From: Tipula vernalis
Lineage: Eukaryota; Arthropoda; Insecta; Diptera; Tipulidae
Assembly (NCBI GenBank): GCA_958295665.1
Contig: OY282559.1
Location: 266,886,057-266,950,056 of the forward strand
Direction: 5' to 3'
DNA length: 64,000 bases
Below the pieces are notes generated by a model, which was not told the DNA's origin, did not search any database, and saw only the letters and a list, made by a program, of their open reading frames with translations. The position numbers and the translations under genes were made by a program. Each line of letters begins with the position of its first letter. Position 1 is the first letter of the stretch. Shown one piece after another: positions 1 through 9,788 of the stretch.

Positions 1-86
1 ACGATAGTTAGTATTGCTGTACGGTTGTCTGTGGCCATTAAATAAATTACAATTATTATAATTAAATAAATCTTTCAATTGTGACA
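1..86 (+). repeat. 5' LTR, 3' tail only (window truncated)
   Basis: Identical to 4371-4456 except at two bases (near 62 and 83). It ends in TGTGACA, where the 3' LTR ends in TGTTACA. By comparison with the 3' LTR, about 108 bases of it lie outside the window. Confidence 0.92.
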
Positions 87-100
87 TTGGCGACGAGGAT
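87..100 (+). other. Putative primer binding site of the gypsy element
   Basis: TTGGCGACGAGGAT begins directly after the LTR end. A TGGCG start here is usual for gypsy tRNA primer sites. I did not assign the tRNA. A (TA)n tract at about 109-141 follows in the leader. Confidence 0.7.
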
Positions 101-285
101 AAATACAAAATATATATATATATATATATATACATATATATAATTTAATAAATTGTGCGTGTTTAGAATACAAATGCAATATTGATAGTTGCGGGATTAC
201 TATACATATTAGTATAAGAAAACTCTGTTAAATGAGAGGAAATAATTGAAACACCGCCGGAAAGAAAAGAAGCTGTTAAGAGGGG

Positions 286-1200
286 TTGAAAATCAAAATG
301 GCAAACAGTATATCATCACTGGATCCGTTTAACTGCAATGGAGATGAAAGTTCTTTAGGATTAAGATGGGAAAAATGGAAAAAGGCATTTCTAATTTTTT
401 CAGAGGCATCCAATATTACAGACGACTCCAAAAAACGTACTAATTTATTACATGCAGGAGGTTTGCATTTACAAGAAATTTATTACAATATACCGGGTGC
501 CCATATTGATCAAGATTTACAAGGAAATAAAGAAATTAATATTTTCGATACTGCTTTTGAAAAATTAGATAAATATTTTGCACCAAAACAAAGTAGGATT
601 TTTGAACGACATATTTTCAGATTAATGAAGCAAGAAGAATCCGAAAAATTGGAAAAAATTTTAGTAAGATTGAGACATCAAGCCGGAAAATGTGGATTTA
701 AAGATGTCGAGGAAAATTTAGTCGATCAAATTACAGAAAAATGTCATTCAAAAGATTTGAGGAAAATTATTTTGACAAATGGGGATTCAGTTTCTCTTGA
801 AAAAATAATTTTGGAAGCAAATTCGTTGGAATCGGTCAACAGGCAAATACAGGTTTTTAACGAAACTAAAAATATTTCAATTGACGTAAATAAAGTTCAG
901 ACGAAAAATACAAATCAAAAAACGGAAAATACATTTTGTTCTCGATGTGGAGACAAATCACATTTGTCCACAGGTATAATTTACCCGGCTAAAGAATCAG
1001 TATGGCATAAGTGTGCATATAAGGGGCATTTCAGGAAATGTTGCAGAACAAGGACTGTGAAAAGAATAAGCACCACTAGTTTTTCAAGGTATCCAAACAA
1101 AAGAATAAAATCGGAAAGAGTCAGACTAATCGAGAGTGATAAGGATAAGGAATATATATTTTTCATATTGATGGTAATTGTACTATACCATGCAATTTAG
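286..1200 (+). CDS. gag: Gag-like protein of the gypsy element (304 aa, degenerate zinc knuckles)
   Basis: This is the longest clean ORF of the element and lies directly after the leader; Gag would form the particle shell. An N-terminal part carries WEKWKKAF and a charged helical middle region. Near residues 217-255 there are two zinc-knuckle-like stretches: CSRCGDKSHLS lacks its last Cys, and HKCAYKGHFRKCC lacks its first Cys (Trp in its place). The ORF ends with an in-frame TAG before the protease/RT region. There is a nearer ATG at 298; either could be the start. Loss of the knuckle Cys residues suggests RNA binding would be impaired. Gag assignment is by position and knuckles; the fold itself is not visible. 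Confidence 0.8.
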   Translation: MKIKMANSISSLDPFNCNGDESSLGLRWEKWKKAFLIFSEASNITDDSKKRTNLLHAGGLHLQEIYYNIPGAHIDQDLQGNKEINIFDTAFEKLDKYFAPKQSRIFERHIFRLMKQEESEKLEKILVRLRHQAGKCGFKDVEENLVDQITEKCHSKDLRKIILTNGDSVSLEKIILEANSLESVNRQIQVFNETKNISIDVNKVQTKNTNQKTENTFCSRCGDKSHLSTGIIYPAKESVWHKCAYKGHFRKCCRTRTVKRISTTSFSRYPNKRIKSERVRLIESDKDKEYIFFILMVIVLYHAI

Positions 1201-1343
1201 GAGGGGTTTCAATAAAAATGTTTGTGTAATATGTATAGTTGGAGCAGAAATTCGGGAAAGGTTAAAACAAAATAATGTGAAAGTAAAAAACCAAATTAGC
1301 AATCCAAATAAAATTTTCATGTCCTAATGCAAGTAATAGGCCA

Positions 1344-4065
1344 TTGAATGTTTTAGGAGCATTTGACGCAGAGATTATCGTCGGGAGCAGAAAAGAGCTT
1401 GCTACATTTTACGTTGTAAAATATGATTCAAGAAATCTTTTAGGGAAGAAAACCGCGATATCTTTAGATGTTTTACGAATTGGATTAAACATAAGTTCAA
1501 TTGAAATTCCTTTCCCAAAATTTAAGGGTGTAATGGTGGATATTCCTATAGATCCATCAGTTAAACCAGTAATTCAACCGTATCGCAGAATACCCATTCC
1601 ATTGGAAGAAAAAGTTGATAGGAAAATTCAAGAGTTACTTGATTTAGGGATTATAGAACCAGTTAATGAATGATATAAATGGATGGTTCCGATCTTAAAG
1701 GATAACGGTGAAGTGAGAATATGCATAGATATGAGACAAGCTAACACAGCTATATCACGTGAAAACCATCCGCTGCCGACCATGGATACATTATTATCAC
1801 AATTAAGGAAATTTCTCTAGGTTAGATATAAAGAATGCATTTCATCAAATCGAAATATCAACAAATTCTCGTTATATTACAACATTTATTACGAAAAGAG
1901 GATTGTTAAGATACACACGTCTTATGTTTGGCATTACATGTGCACCGGAAAATTTCCAGAAAACTTTGGAAAAAATGTTAATCTCCTGTGAAAGAGTTAT
2001 AAATTTTATTGATGATATCATCATTTTTGGTGATACGGAGCAGGAACATGATAAAAGATATTATAAAGTCGTTTCGGTTTTAAAAGATAATCAGGTTTTG
2101 CTGAACAATTCAAAATGCGTTTATAAAGTTAAAACGATTCAATTTCTGGGACATAGGTTATCAAGCGAGGGAATTAAACCTTTACAAAGCCATATTGATT
2201 CGATAAAATCATTCCGTTCTCCAAATACGATTGAAGAAGTGCAAAGTTTTTTGGGATTGATTAATTTTGTAGGAAAGTGGATATCAAATTTAGCTACAAT
2301 AATGGAACCAATAAGAGAAATTCAACGTCTAAAATTAAGTAAACATTAAAATATTCAGAAATATTGGGGAGCACAACAAACAAGGGCTTTCAATGATTTA
2401 AAAGATTTGTTGTCCACCAATAAAATTTTAGGTTTTTATGATCCTCATTAGGGTTAGGGTCAGTGGTCATTCAATTTGATATAAAAAAAATCCACGAATA
2501 ATAGCATATGGAAATAAAAGTTTGACGGAATGCGAAAAGCGATACTGCCAAACTGAAAAAGAAGCACTGGCATTAGTTTGGGCAGTAGAACATTTTCTTA
2601 TATATTTATATGGGAAGGATTAGTTCGAATTGGTTACGGATCACAAACCGTTAGAAGTAATTTTCGGTTAGAAATCAAAACCTTGTGCGAGAATCGAAAG
2701 ATGGGTAATACGCCTACAATCCGTTACAAGGTGATTTACAAACCAGGGAAGTCAAACATCGCAGATCCTTTATCTCGGTTTTGTGTAAATAATGAAAAAA
2801 AGAGGCTTTTAATTCTCAAGAAACTATACGCCAAATTGTAGAATATTCAACACCCATAGCAGTATATCTTCGAGACATACAAAGGTGGTGAAATTTAGAT
2901 GAGGAGATTTTAAAAGTAAAAGCAGGGTTTTACAACAATTTTTGTTTTTATGGCGATATTTTACTAAGAGGAAATACAATTGTAATTCCTTTGAAAATGC
3001 GCGAGCGAGTTCTGCAAGCAGCCCATGAAGGACATCCTGGTATTGTAGCTATGAAAAGAAGACTTCGATCGAAGGTATGGTGGCCGAAAATCGATCATGA
3101 TGCAGAAGAAGTAGTTAGACTATGTAGAGGCTGTACATTAGTTTTAGCACCGAACCCATCATATCCGATGAAAAGAAGAGACCTGCCAGCAGAATCTTGG
3201 GTAGATGATGCAATAGATTTTATGGGACCCTTGCCCAGCGGCGAGTATATTTTTGTTATAGTAGATTATTTCAGCAGGTATAATGAGATTAAAATAGTCA
3301 AAGATATTTGTGCTACAAGCACAATAAACATGTTGAGAGAAATATATGCGCGATTAGGATTTCCTGAATCAATTACAGCAGATAATGGGAAACAATCTAA
3401 TGGTAATGAAATTAAAGAATATTGTCTAGAGAATAATATAAAGCTTTTTAATACAATACCTTATTGGCCTCAACAAAATGGAGAAGTGGAAAGGCAAAAT
3501 AAAGATATCTTAAAAAGATTAAAAATTAGTAAGTCTTTAAATCGTGATTGGAAGAAAGATATGTTCGATTACCTTATGATGTACAATAGTACACCGCATA
3601 CCACAACGGGAAAAACACCATCTGAATTATTTTTCAGGCATACATTTCGTGACGAGGTTTCTTATTTTACAAATCATAATAATTTATGGTTTGATGGAGA
3701 AGTTTTAGATAAAGATAAAATGGAAAAACAAAAAGGAAAGGAATATGCGAATAGAAGACGGAAGGCCATCAGGAGATAAAGTTTTTATCAAAAATATGTC
3801 AAAGGGTAACAAATTAACCTCAACATTCAATCCAACACCACATACCATAATTAGTAAAAAAGGGGGTGATATTTTAGAGGAAAATGATGAAACCAATAAG
3901 ACCTACAGAAAGAATATAGTGCATCTAAAAAGGATAGGAGGAGTTTGGAAAACTGTTAGACTTGACGATACAAATTGGGAGGAAAATACGACGAGCGATG
4001 GTGAGGAAAATACGACGAGCAATAACGATGGTAGAGAAATTAACAATGAGCATGTAGCTAAGTAA
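1344..4065 (+). pseudogene. pol: Broken gypsy pol: RT, RNase H, integrase
   Basis: Pieces lie in at least two frames. 1344-1673 is the RT N-terminal part (residues like RRIPIPLEEKVDRKIQELL). 1675-1820 reads on as a piece with VRICIDMRQAN and is cut by a TGA at about 1672 and a stop near 1818. 1903-2349 holds the RT core with FIDDIIIF in place of the usual YxDD and the following FLGH motif. 2380-2841 is RNase H, shifted. 2991-3779 is integrase: an N-terminal zinc-binding stretch (H...CRGC), then the three acidic residues in DAIDFMGPLP, TADNGKQ and NGEVERQ. 3745-4065, shifted, is the C-terminal tail ending near HLKRI (GPY/F-like module). No protease ORF is clear. Known family role: reverse transcription and integration; this copy is dead by frameshifts and stops. 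Confidence 0.92.
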
Positions 4066-4245
4066 ATTATGTCTTATAATTTACACAATGTTTTTGTAAA
4101 TTAATAAATTAAATGGTTATAGGAAATATTTGTATTTATTTTAAGGGAAAATAGTAATGATAGATTTATAAAGTAAAATAATATATATTAAGGTTTTGTT
4201 ATAATTAAATTTAATTTAATAATTTGTATTGTAAAATTTTAAGTT

Positions 4246-4262
4246 GAAAAAAAAAGAAGAGA
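4246..4262 (+). other. Polypurine tract of the gypsy element
   Basis: A run of G and A (GAAAAAAAAAGAAGAGA) lies directly 5' of the TGTAG start of the 3' LTR, where plus-strand priming would occur. Confidence 0.75.
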
Positions 4263-4456
4263 TGTAGTATACTGATAATACTATGATTTAGAATGTACTA
4301 ATAACTGACAATGTATGACTTGATTTAATTCTGAGAGTGTAGGTGGTGGAGAGTAGATAACGAGTAGTAGACGATAGTTAGTATTGCTGTACGGTTGTCT
4401 GTGGCCATTAAATAAATTACAATTATTATAAATAAATAAATCTTTCAATTGTTACA
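4263..4456 (+). repeat. 3' LTR of the gypsy element, 194 bp
   Basis: Starts TGTAGTATAC after the polypurine tract and ends TTGTTACA, giving a TG...CA pair. Its last 86 bases match the window start. It is short for a gypsy LTR. The bases following are GTGAC, a possible target duplication that cannot be checked here. Confidence 0.88.
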
Positions 4457-5040
4457 GTGACATTTCGGCAAATTACCAAAAACGATTTTCATAAATTTCT
4501 GTCAGGAGTAGGATATTAGTGAGTCCACCTCAAAACCCTAAAGACTTCATCCGAAAGAGTTTAGTTTCGACAAACCAAACGGAAAACTGAATTAAAATGC
4601 GATCTGAGTTTATTTTTGCTCCTGACGATCTGCAAACATAATAAAGGTATTTTTTGATGCTGGAATAGTTTTTAGTTACTTTATTATAAAGGTAGGCCAT
4701 TTGACAAAATCTCTAGGATCAGATCGACAGAATTTTTTATTTGACCAATTTTTGTTTAGAACGATTGGTACAAAACGAAGTTGTAAGCCCGTGACAATAT
4801 GCAAAAATAACATTTTATGTATTACGACATTTAAAATCTCCCGAATAAAATACTGACTTAATTGTTTGGTCTTACATAGGTAACTACATCGGCAATAAAA
4901 GTAGTTATAAACGGTAAAATTTTATTAGTATTACCTGATTCAATTTTTTTTCTAAGTTCAAATTCAAAATATGCAACAGGTCGACTGGAAAAAGAAATAT
5001 TTTTTTGGTTTTAATAAGCTTATGGTACCAGTGATCTTTA
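4457..5040. other. AT-rich intergenic stretch
   Basis: No coding or repeat signal seen beyond short A/T runs. Confidence 0.6.
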
Positions 5041-5044
5041 TTAA

Positions 5045-5259
5045 CCCTAGACCCGTGTTCTGGGCACTGAGTGCCCCAAGCGATTTTCAAATCGAAATAC
5101 CGTAAGTAGAATTAAAAATATTTTAAGAATTAAATATATTTAAAGGTAAAGGAAAGTCGTCCACATTGCATCTGTATACATTTAATGTATAAACTATATG
5201 GGGCACTATGTGCCCCAGCACACGATAAGTAAAAAATTATATAGTACACGGGTCTAGGG
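5045..5259. mobile_element. piggyBac-type MITE, 215 bp, TTAA duplications
   Basis: CCCTAGACCCGTGT at 5045-5058 is exactly inverted at 5246-5259, and both ends are flanked by TTAA (5041-5044, 5260-5263). TTAA targets with CCCTAGA-like termini are the hallmark of the piggyBac superfamily. Inside each end is a near-palindrome, GGGCACTGAGTGCCCC at 5062-5077 and GGGGCACTATGTGCCCC at 5200-5216, possibly subterminal transposase binding sites (inference). There is no coding capacity, so it would depend on a transposase elsewhere. Confidence 0.93.
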
Positions 5260-5263
5260 TTAA

Positions 5264-5890
5264 ACAACTTACAGTTTAATGTTTCTTAAAGGCGAAGCTT
5301 CTCAAACTATAATTTCTTGAGAATATTGTAGTGATAAAATATGATATACTATATTTTAAATAAGCCACATCTGATCTGAATTACCGTAGACTCGCGAATT
5401 GTTCTGCTGAGCACTGAAAATTATGAAAGCTCTTAAAATTCATAGAATACTTAAAAATATTAAAGTACATTTTTTAAAATTGTTTAAATGTTAAAAACAA
5501 TTTTGAAAAAAAGTCTTAATAAGCCTAGCTTTAAGAATTTTAATAAATTACTCTCACAAGTAATTATCTAGTTTCGAAATGCTTCTTGCAAAATTTAAAA
5601 AATTGTTAAAAATTGTAATAAACATTTCGTAAGACTATTAAATTGTTGGAAATTCATTAAAATTTTTAATTCGTCATATTTAAAAATGACAATTACCTAC
5701 TAATTTTAGAATCTCTTTAATATTTAGAATTCTTGAAATTATTAAATTTCTTAATATCTTAAAAATTTCTTTAATTTTAAAATTTTAAACTCGAAAACAC
5801 TCAGTTTTCTGCTTCCTTTACAAATCTGCGGATGTTAGAATCATAAAATTCGTAAAATGATCTAAATCTTTTAAAAAAGAAACCTACTGT
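5264..5890. other. AT-rich stretch without gene
   Basis: Runs of A and T with many AAAATT/TTAAAATT words; nothing coding seen. Confidence 0.6.
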
Positions 5891-6503
5891 AACCAATGAC
5901 CATGTATCGCAGAATATGGATTTAATGCAGCAGAAAAATTCTGGAATGCAATATTAAAATTTTGCCACTAGCTCTTTTCCAAAAGCTCATCAAAATCCGG
6001 CTCCACAATATTTTTCGGGTCCAAATTCCAATATTCAAACGCAAACTTTCGGACCACAACAAACAATTTTTATCTTTGCTATTCAACCAGTTTCTTCGTT
6101 TGGGTCGTATGATTGGAAACATCAATTGTCGAATTGTAAAATTGATTTTGGTGGTTCAACTGATAGCGTACCAGTAGAGAGATTTCTCTTTAAAGTAAAA
6201 CACTTAGCTCGGGCATACCAAGTCCCTGAACACATAATAGGAGACCAATTTAGGGTACTGTTCAAAGGATCTGCCTCTAATTGATATTTGCACTATATGG
6301 AGCATAATCCGAATTCTACCTGGTGTCAACTTAAAGCTACAATTATTAAGGGATTTCGTAGACTAATTGATTCTTGCAAACAAAGAACAGATAAATCTTT
6401 CGACGAATTTGACGGATTCGGGCATCTTAAGAATGCTTCGATGATGTATGGAAACGGCACAATTATGTACCCGACAAGTTTTGTAGACCACAATATTATG
6501 TGA
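5890..6503 (+). pseudogene. Gag fragment of a second gypsy-like retrotransposon
   Basis: Forward reading from about 6117 gives a Gag-like stretch (IDFGGSTDSVPVERFLFKVKH at the start, then FKGSASN, a TGA, YLHYMEHNP, and a region ending near FGHLKNASMMYG). The order of an FLF..V motif, an LFKG.AS.W motif and a following helix resembles capsid regions of blastopia-like gypsy elements. The TGA near 6284 replaces the expected Trp codon. Codons before 6117 may also belong but are not recognisable. No protease or zinc knuckle remains before the RT fragment downstream, so the element carries an internal deletion. Confidence 0.65.
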
Positions 6504-6654
6504 GTGAAATTGTAAACCCTGCATTAGATCAAACCTTTGTGGCCACTGATAATAACAATCAAAATTTCGTCTGGGATAATAATCAAAAGTTTTATTTTAC
6601 AAATTTTTGACCACAAAATTATAATTCTAAAATCTATATTTAGGCATAGATTTT

Positions 6655-6995
6655 TTGGAATTTGTTTAAAATAATTCCAAAATGTATTTCAGAGTTGGAT
6701 AAAAATGCCGATTGGAAGAAATAAGATGGAACTCAAATATCGACCTGAAAAATACATTTTGGCAAATCCCGTTGGATGAAGAGTCCCGAGATAAGGTGGC
6801 GTTTACGGTCCCTGGTTGTCCTTTGTTTCAATTCAAAGTTATACCATTTGTTGTCTGTTACGCGCCTCAGACTATGAGTCTGTTAATAGATCGGGTGATT
6901 CCTCATGAATTTCACGATCGCGTTGTATCTCGATGGTCTTCTAGTTGTTTCTAGGAAATCAGTGAAAAGTTATACCACTAAAAAAGCTTCTAAAA
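6655..6995 (+). pseudogene. RT fragment of a gypsy-like element
   Basis: Residues such as NIDLKNTFWQIPLDEESR, VAFTVPG, FQFKVIPF and YAPQTMSLLIDRVIP are the classic gypsy RT palm motifs. A frameshift near 6930 moves the reading to LYLDGLLVVS, so the catalytic YLDD became YLDG. Similarity ends near 6995, next to the 25-bp repeat at 7014. Together with the Gag fragment upstream it forms one internally deleted element on the plus strand. Confidence 0.85.
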
Positions 6996-7018
6996 AATAC
7001 GTCATTAAGATTATGGCT

Positions 7019-8527
7019 CTATACTCTAGAAGGCTCTGCTATTTGTCGTATTATTTGAAAACATGGAATTTCATCTTCGTAATATCCAATTGATATTAAT
7101 GCACCAGGTTTATATTTTACATTGGTCATCTCAATCCAATCAATCATTCTGAATGAATTAGATAATAATTTATATTTTTCTAACAACTTTCCATCTCTTT
7201 GAATCCCTTTATTTTGAACGTTAGGCGTCTGACATTTAATACTAATTTCGTTATAATTAAATAATATATAACAAATTTTTAATTGATTCCTCAAAGCTAA
7301 AGTGTACAGCAAATTTTTTCGGCATTTGCTTACTCTGCCAATTTCTTTCAATTCTTGATGCTTAGCTCCAAACCGCATCGAGCTTATGTTTTGGATTGGT
7401 CCAATTCTGCTCATAATATGGGAATAGTGAGTTAAAAAATGGAATTTCGGCGTTAAATGCTTTCCAAATAACGATAAATACTGCTCGTGGTGATCAGCAA
7501 TTAAATTTTTAAATAATCCAATAGAATTTGTGTCAGCTTTTTGAATTGTGAGAACCGTAAGAATTTCCCGTTAAAGTTAAATACAGCCTCCAAAATTTAT
7601 TTTGTGGTGGTACCAAATCTCTGATTATGCAATTAAGGTAAATTATTAAATTAGTCATCTCCGCCACTGAATATTTTAATTTATTTCCATGTAATAGTGT
7701 AGATTCCTTAATTTGTGGTGGTTTATTTAACTGTTTTACATAATCGAAAGAATTGAGTCGTTGGTTAAAAATATCAAGAGTAAAGAATCCGTCTTCGAAA
7801 ATAAACTGTTTCAAAATTCTCATTAAATCATAATGAGCAACCCCTTCTATAATATCGTGCATTATGTCAGCACTTAGATTTTCTACCACATGAAAATTTA
7901 ACATGTCATTAAAAACGCAGTTTTCTTTAACTTCCACATCACATTGCTCAAGATCTTGTTAGTAGTTTATCTTATTTCTTAAAAAATCTGAATTTTCTGA
8001 ACATAATTTGATGGTAAGTATTTTACTGCATTTACAAATCCTACAAAAAACTCTAGAATTGAAACTTTCAGAAACCCCTTATATCTGATTTAACCCCAAA
8101 TTGTCACCAAGAATAAAGGAAGAATTAGGGCTTATGCCAATACTTTTGTAAGTGATTTAATTGCTTAATGAGAGGCGCAAAAAATACGTTTATTACCATT
8201 TAACTGGAATTCCTTACGGTCTGCCATAAAAAAGAGCATTGCTATATAAATTCGAGATACTTTTGATAGCATATAAAGTGGCATGCAAGGAATCATTATG
8301 TAAACTGCACCAATTTTTTGTTTATTGCTACCAGAACCTAGCGGATTGTTTGGTTCGGAATCATCAAAATAAATAAAAAGAGGTAATAAGAGAACGTTAT
8401 TTGGTTCATTGATTTTTTTTACTTTGCTATGCCAGCTTAAACTTTGGATGTAATTTGACACATATGTGTTGTTACTATTGTTTAATTCCTCAATATAATT
8501 TATAATATCACCTAACAAATTGGTCAT
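7019..8527 (-). pseudogene. CMC/EnSpm-like DDE transposase, main part, broken
   Basis: Minus-strand reading gives blocks in order: 8527-8165 with LLPLFIYFDDSEPNNPLGS and KIGAVYIMIPCMP; about 8130-7940 with LGDNLGLNQ and FCRICKCSKILTIKL; 7937-7533 with LSADIMHDIIEGVAHYDL; and 7414-7019 with SMRFGAKHQELKEI. From memory these match the insect family related to CACTA TNP2 transposases. Acidic residues in FDD, GDN and MRFEAKH are the likely DDE set; here the last is MRFGAKH, so the Glu is lost. Stops and frameshifts separate the blocks. It would have cut and pasted the element in the nucleus; this copy is dead. Superfamily name is less certain than transposase identity. Confidence 0.72.
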
Positions 8528-8619
8528 ATTATAAAGTTTAGAAAATAAATCGATTAAATTAATTAATTGAATTGTTACTTTTACTTTCTTTTACTCTAGT
8601 AAAATAAAGTATAGTAATC

Positions 8620-8990
8620 ATGAAAATTTTGGACCTTGATATTTTTAGTGATTTATCTGTTTTGAGGTCCCCTGAGTCCGAAAAAGTGGGTTTCGAAATG
8701 GTGTCTGTCTGTCAGTCTGTCAGTCTGTCAGTCTGTCAGTCTGTCAGTCTGTCAGTCTGTCAGTCTGTCAGTCTGTCAGTCTGTCAGTCTGTCAGTCTGT
8801 CTGTGTCCTCTCTACAGCCCAGATGGTTTAACCAATCGAACTGAAACTTCAGATTTAAGCTTTTTTGATAAATTGGGAGGTCCCAGTGAATTTTACTCCA
8901 AATCGGCTAACCGGAAGTGGCCACTCCCTTGGTCCAGAAAATTTATTTTTCAAATAACTTAAAAAGTATAAGGTTTACAAAAAACTATTA
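8620..8990. repeat. Dispersed repeat with TCTGTCAG microsatellite
   Basis: Contains CCTGAGTCCGAAAA followed by an 8-base (TCTGTCAG)n array at about 8703-8803 (roughly 11 units) and a downstream unit ending near GGTCCAGAAAA. The word CTGAGTCCGAAA also occurs, on the other strand and next to GACAGACGG tracts, in the repeats at 33373 and 42061, so it may be a distant relative. It has no believable coding capacity. Confidence 0.6.
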
Positions 8991-9417
8991 AAAGCAAAAT
9001 GTTTCCAAAAATTAAAAACAAATAAAATTAAAAAAAAAAAAAAAAATTAAAAAAAAAAAAAAATTAAAAAAAAATTTAAAAATTTAAAAATTAAAAAAAA
9101 AAAATTAAAAAATTATAAAAAAAAATTAAAATTTCTCAAAATTCTCTGTTCGTAAAAGAAAGTCGTGTGTTGGCCACACCTCCATTTTTTTTCTTATAAT
9201 TATGCTCCCATTAATTGAATTTTTTATGTTTTGGATATCCATTTTTTATCACTTTTTTTGTGTGCTTTTACCACTATTTTAATTTAAAATAAAAACAATT
9301 AATGTTTATATTATTATTTCTGAATTTTATTATTCTTCCTTATTGTGGTAATTTTTTTAGTTTATTTTTTAAAAAATCGATTTCGGAAATAATTCCTTCA
9401 TCAGTTTATATATAATA
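8990..9417. other. A-rich and T-rich spacer between microsatellite repeat and Helitron 3' end
   Basis: 9011-9130 is almost pure A with TT interruptions; the remainder is AT-rich. No gene seen. Confidence 0.6.
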
Positions 9418-9455
9418 CTAGCGGACCCGGCCGACTTCGTCCGGACTTTTATTGA
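9418..9455 (-). other. Helitron 3' terminus: GC-rich hairpin and CTAG
   Basis: On the minus strand, CGGAC is followed by a loop region GAAGTCGGCCGG, then GTCCG and CTAG. It stands out as GC-rich in AT-rich surroundings and is the usual rolling-circle termination structure. Confidence 0.85.
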
Positions 9456-9788
9456 ATACTTAGCTATATTGAAAAATTAAAAATGAAACCCTAAAGAATT
9501 ATTTCAAAAATATAATTTAAACAGATGAATTTTTCTATTAACATGTTTTTTTATTATGAACACTTAGATATGCACTTGGATTTTCTTAAACCTAAATCTG
9601 TACATTTTTTTTTTTTTTATTTTGTTTTGTATTTTCTTAATTCTAAATTTTTTCATTTTTTTTTTAATTTTTATATTTATTTTTGTATTTATTCTTAATT
9701 TCAATTTTTTTTCTTACTTCTAAATCATTTTTTTTTGTTCATTTTTTGTTAATTCTTAAACTATCTTAACTATTTGGATACTTAATTT

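Larger units (their letters stand above)
1..4456 (+). mobile_element. Ty3/gypsy LTR retrotransposon, 5' end cut by window edge
   Basis: The first 86 bases recur at 4371-4456 with two mismatches, so they are the tails of the 5' and 3' LTRs. Between them lie, in order, a primer-binding-site-like sequence, a gag ORF, RT, RNase H and integrase pieces, a polypurine tract and the 3' LTR. RNase H before integrase is the Ty3/gypsy order. The integrase and its C-terminal part resemble the family often annotated K02A2.6-like in insects (recalled from family knowledge). The reading frame is broken many times, so this copy cannot be autonomous although its LTR tails are about 98 percent identical. The left target duplication lies outside the window. 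Confidence 0.93.

Noticed and set aside
2448..2463. TTAGGGTTAGGG, telomere-like
   Set aside because: Only two units inside the gypsy RNase H region; chance or a small insertion, not a telomere.
8620..8844. 74-aa ORF with repeated SVCQSVSL
   Set aside because: It is only the translation of the 8-base TCTGTCAG microsatellite.
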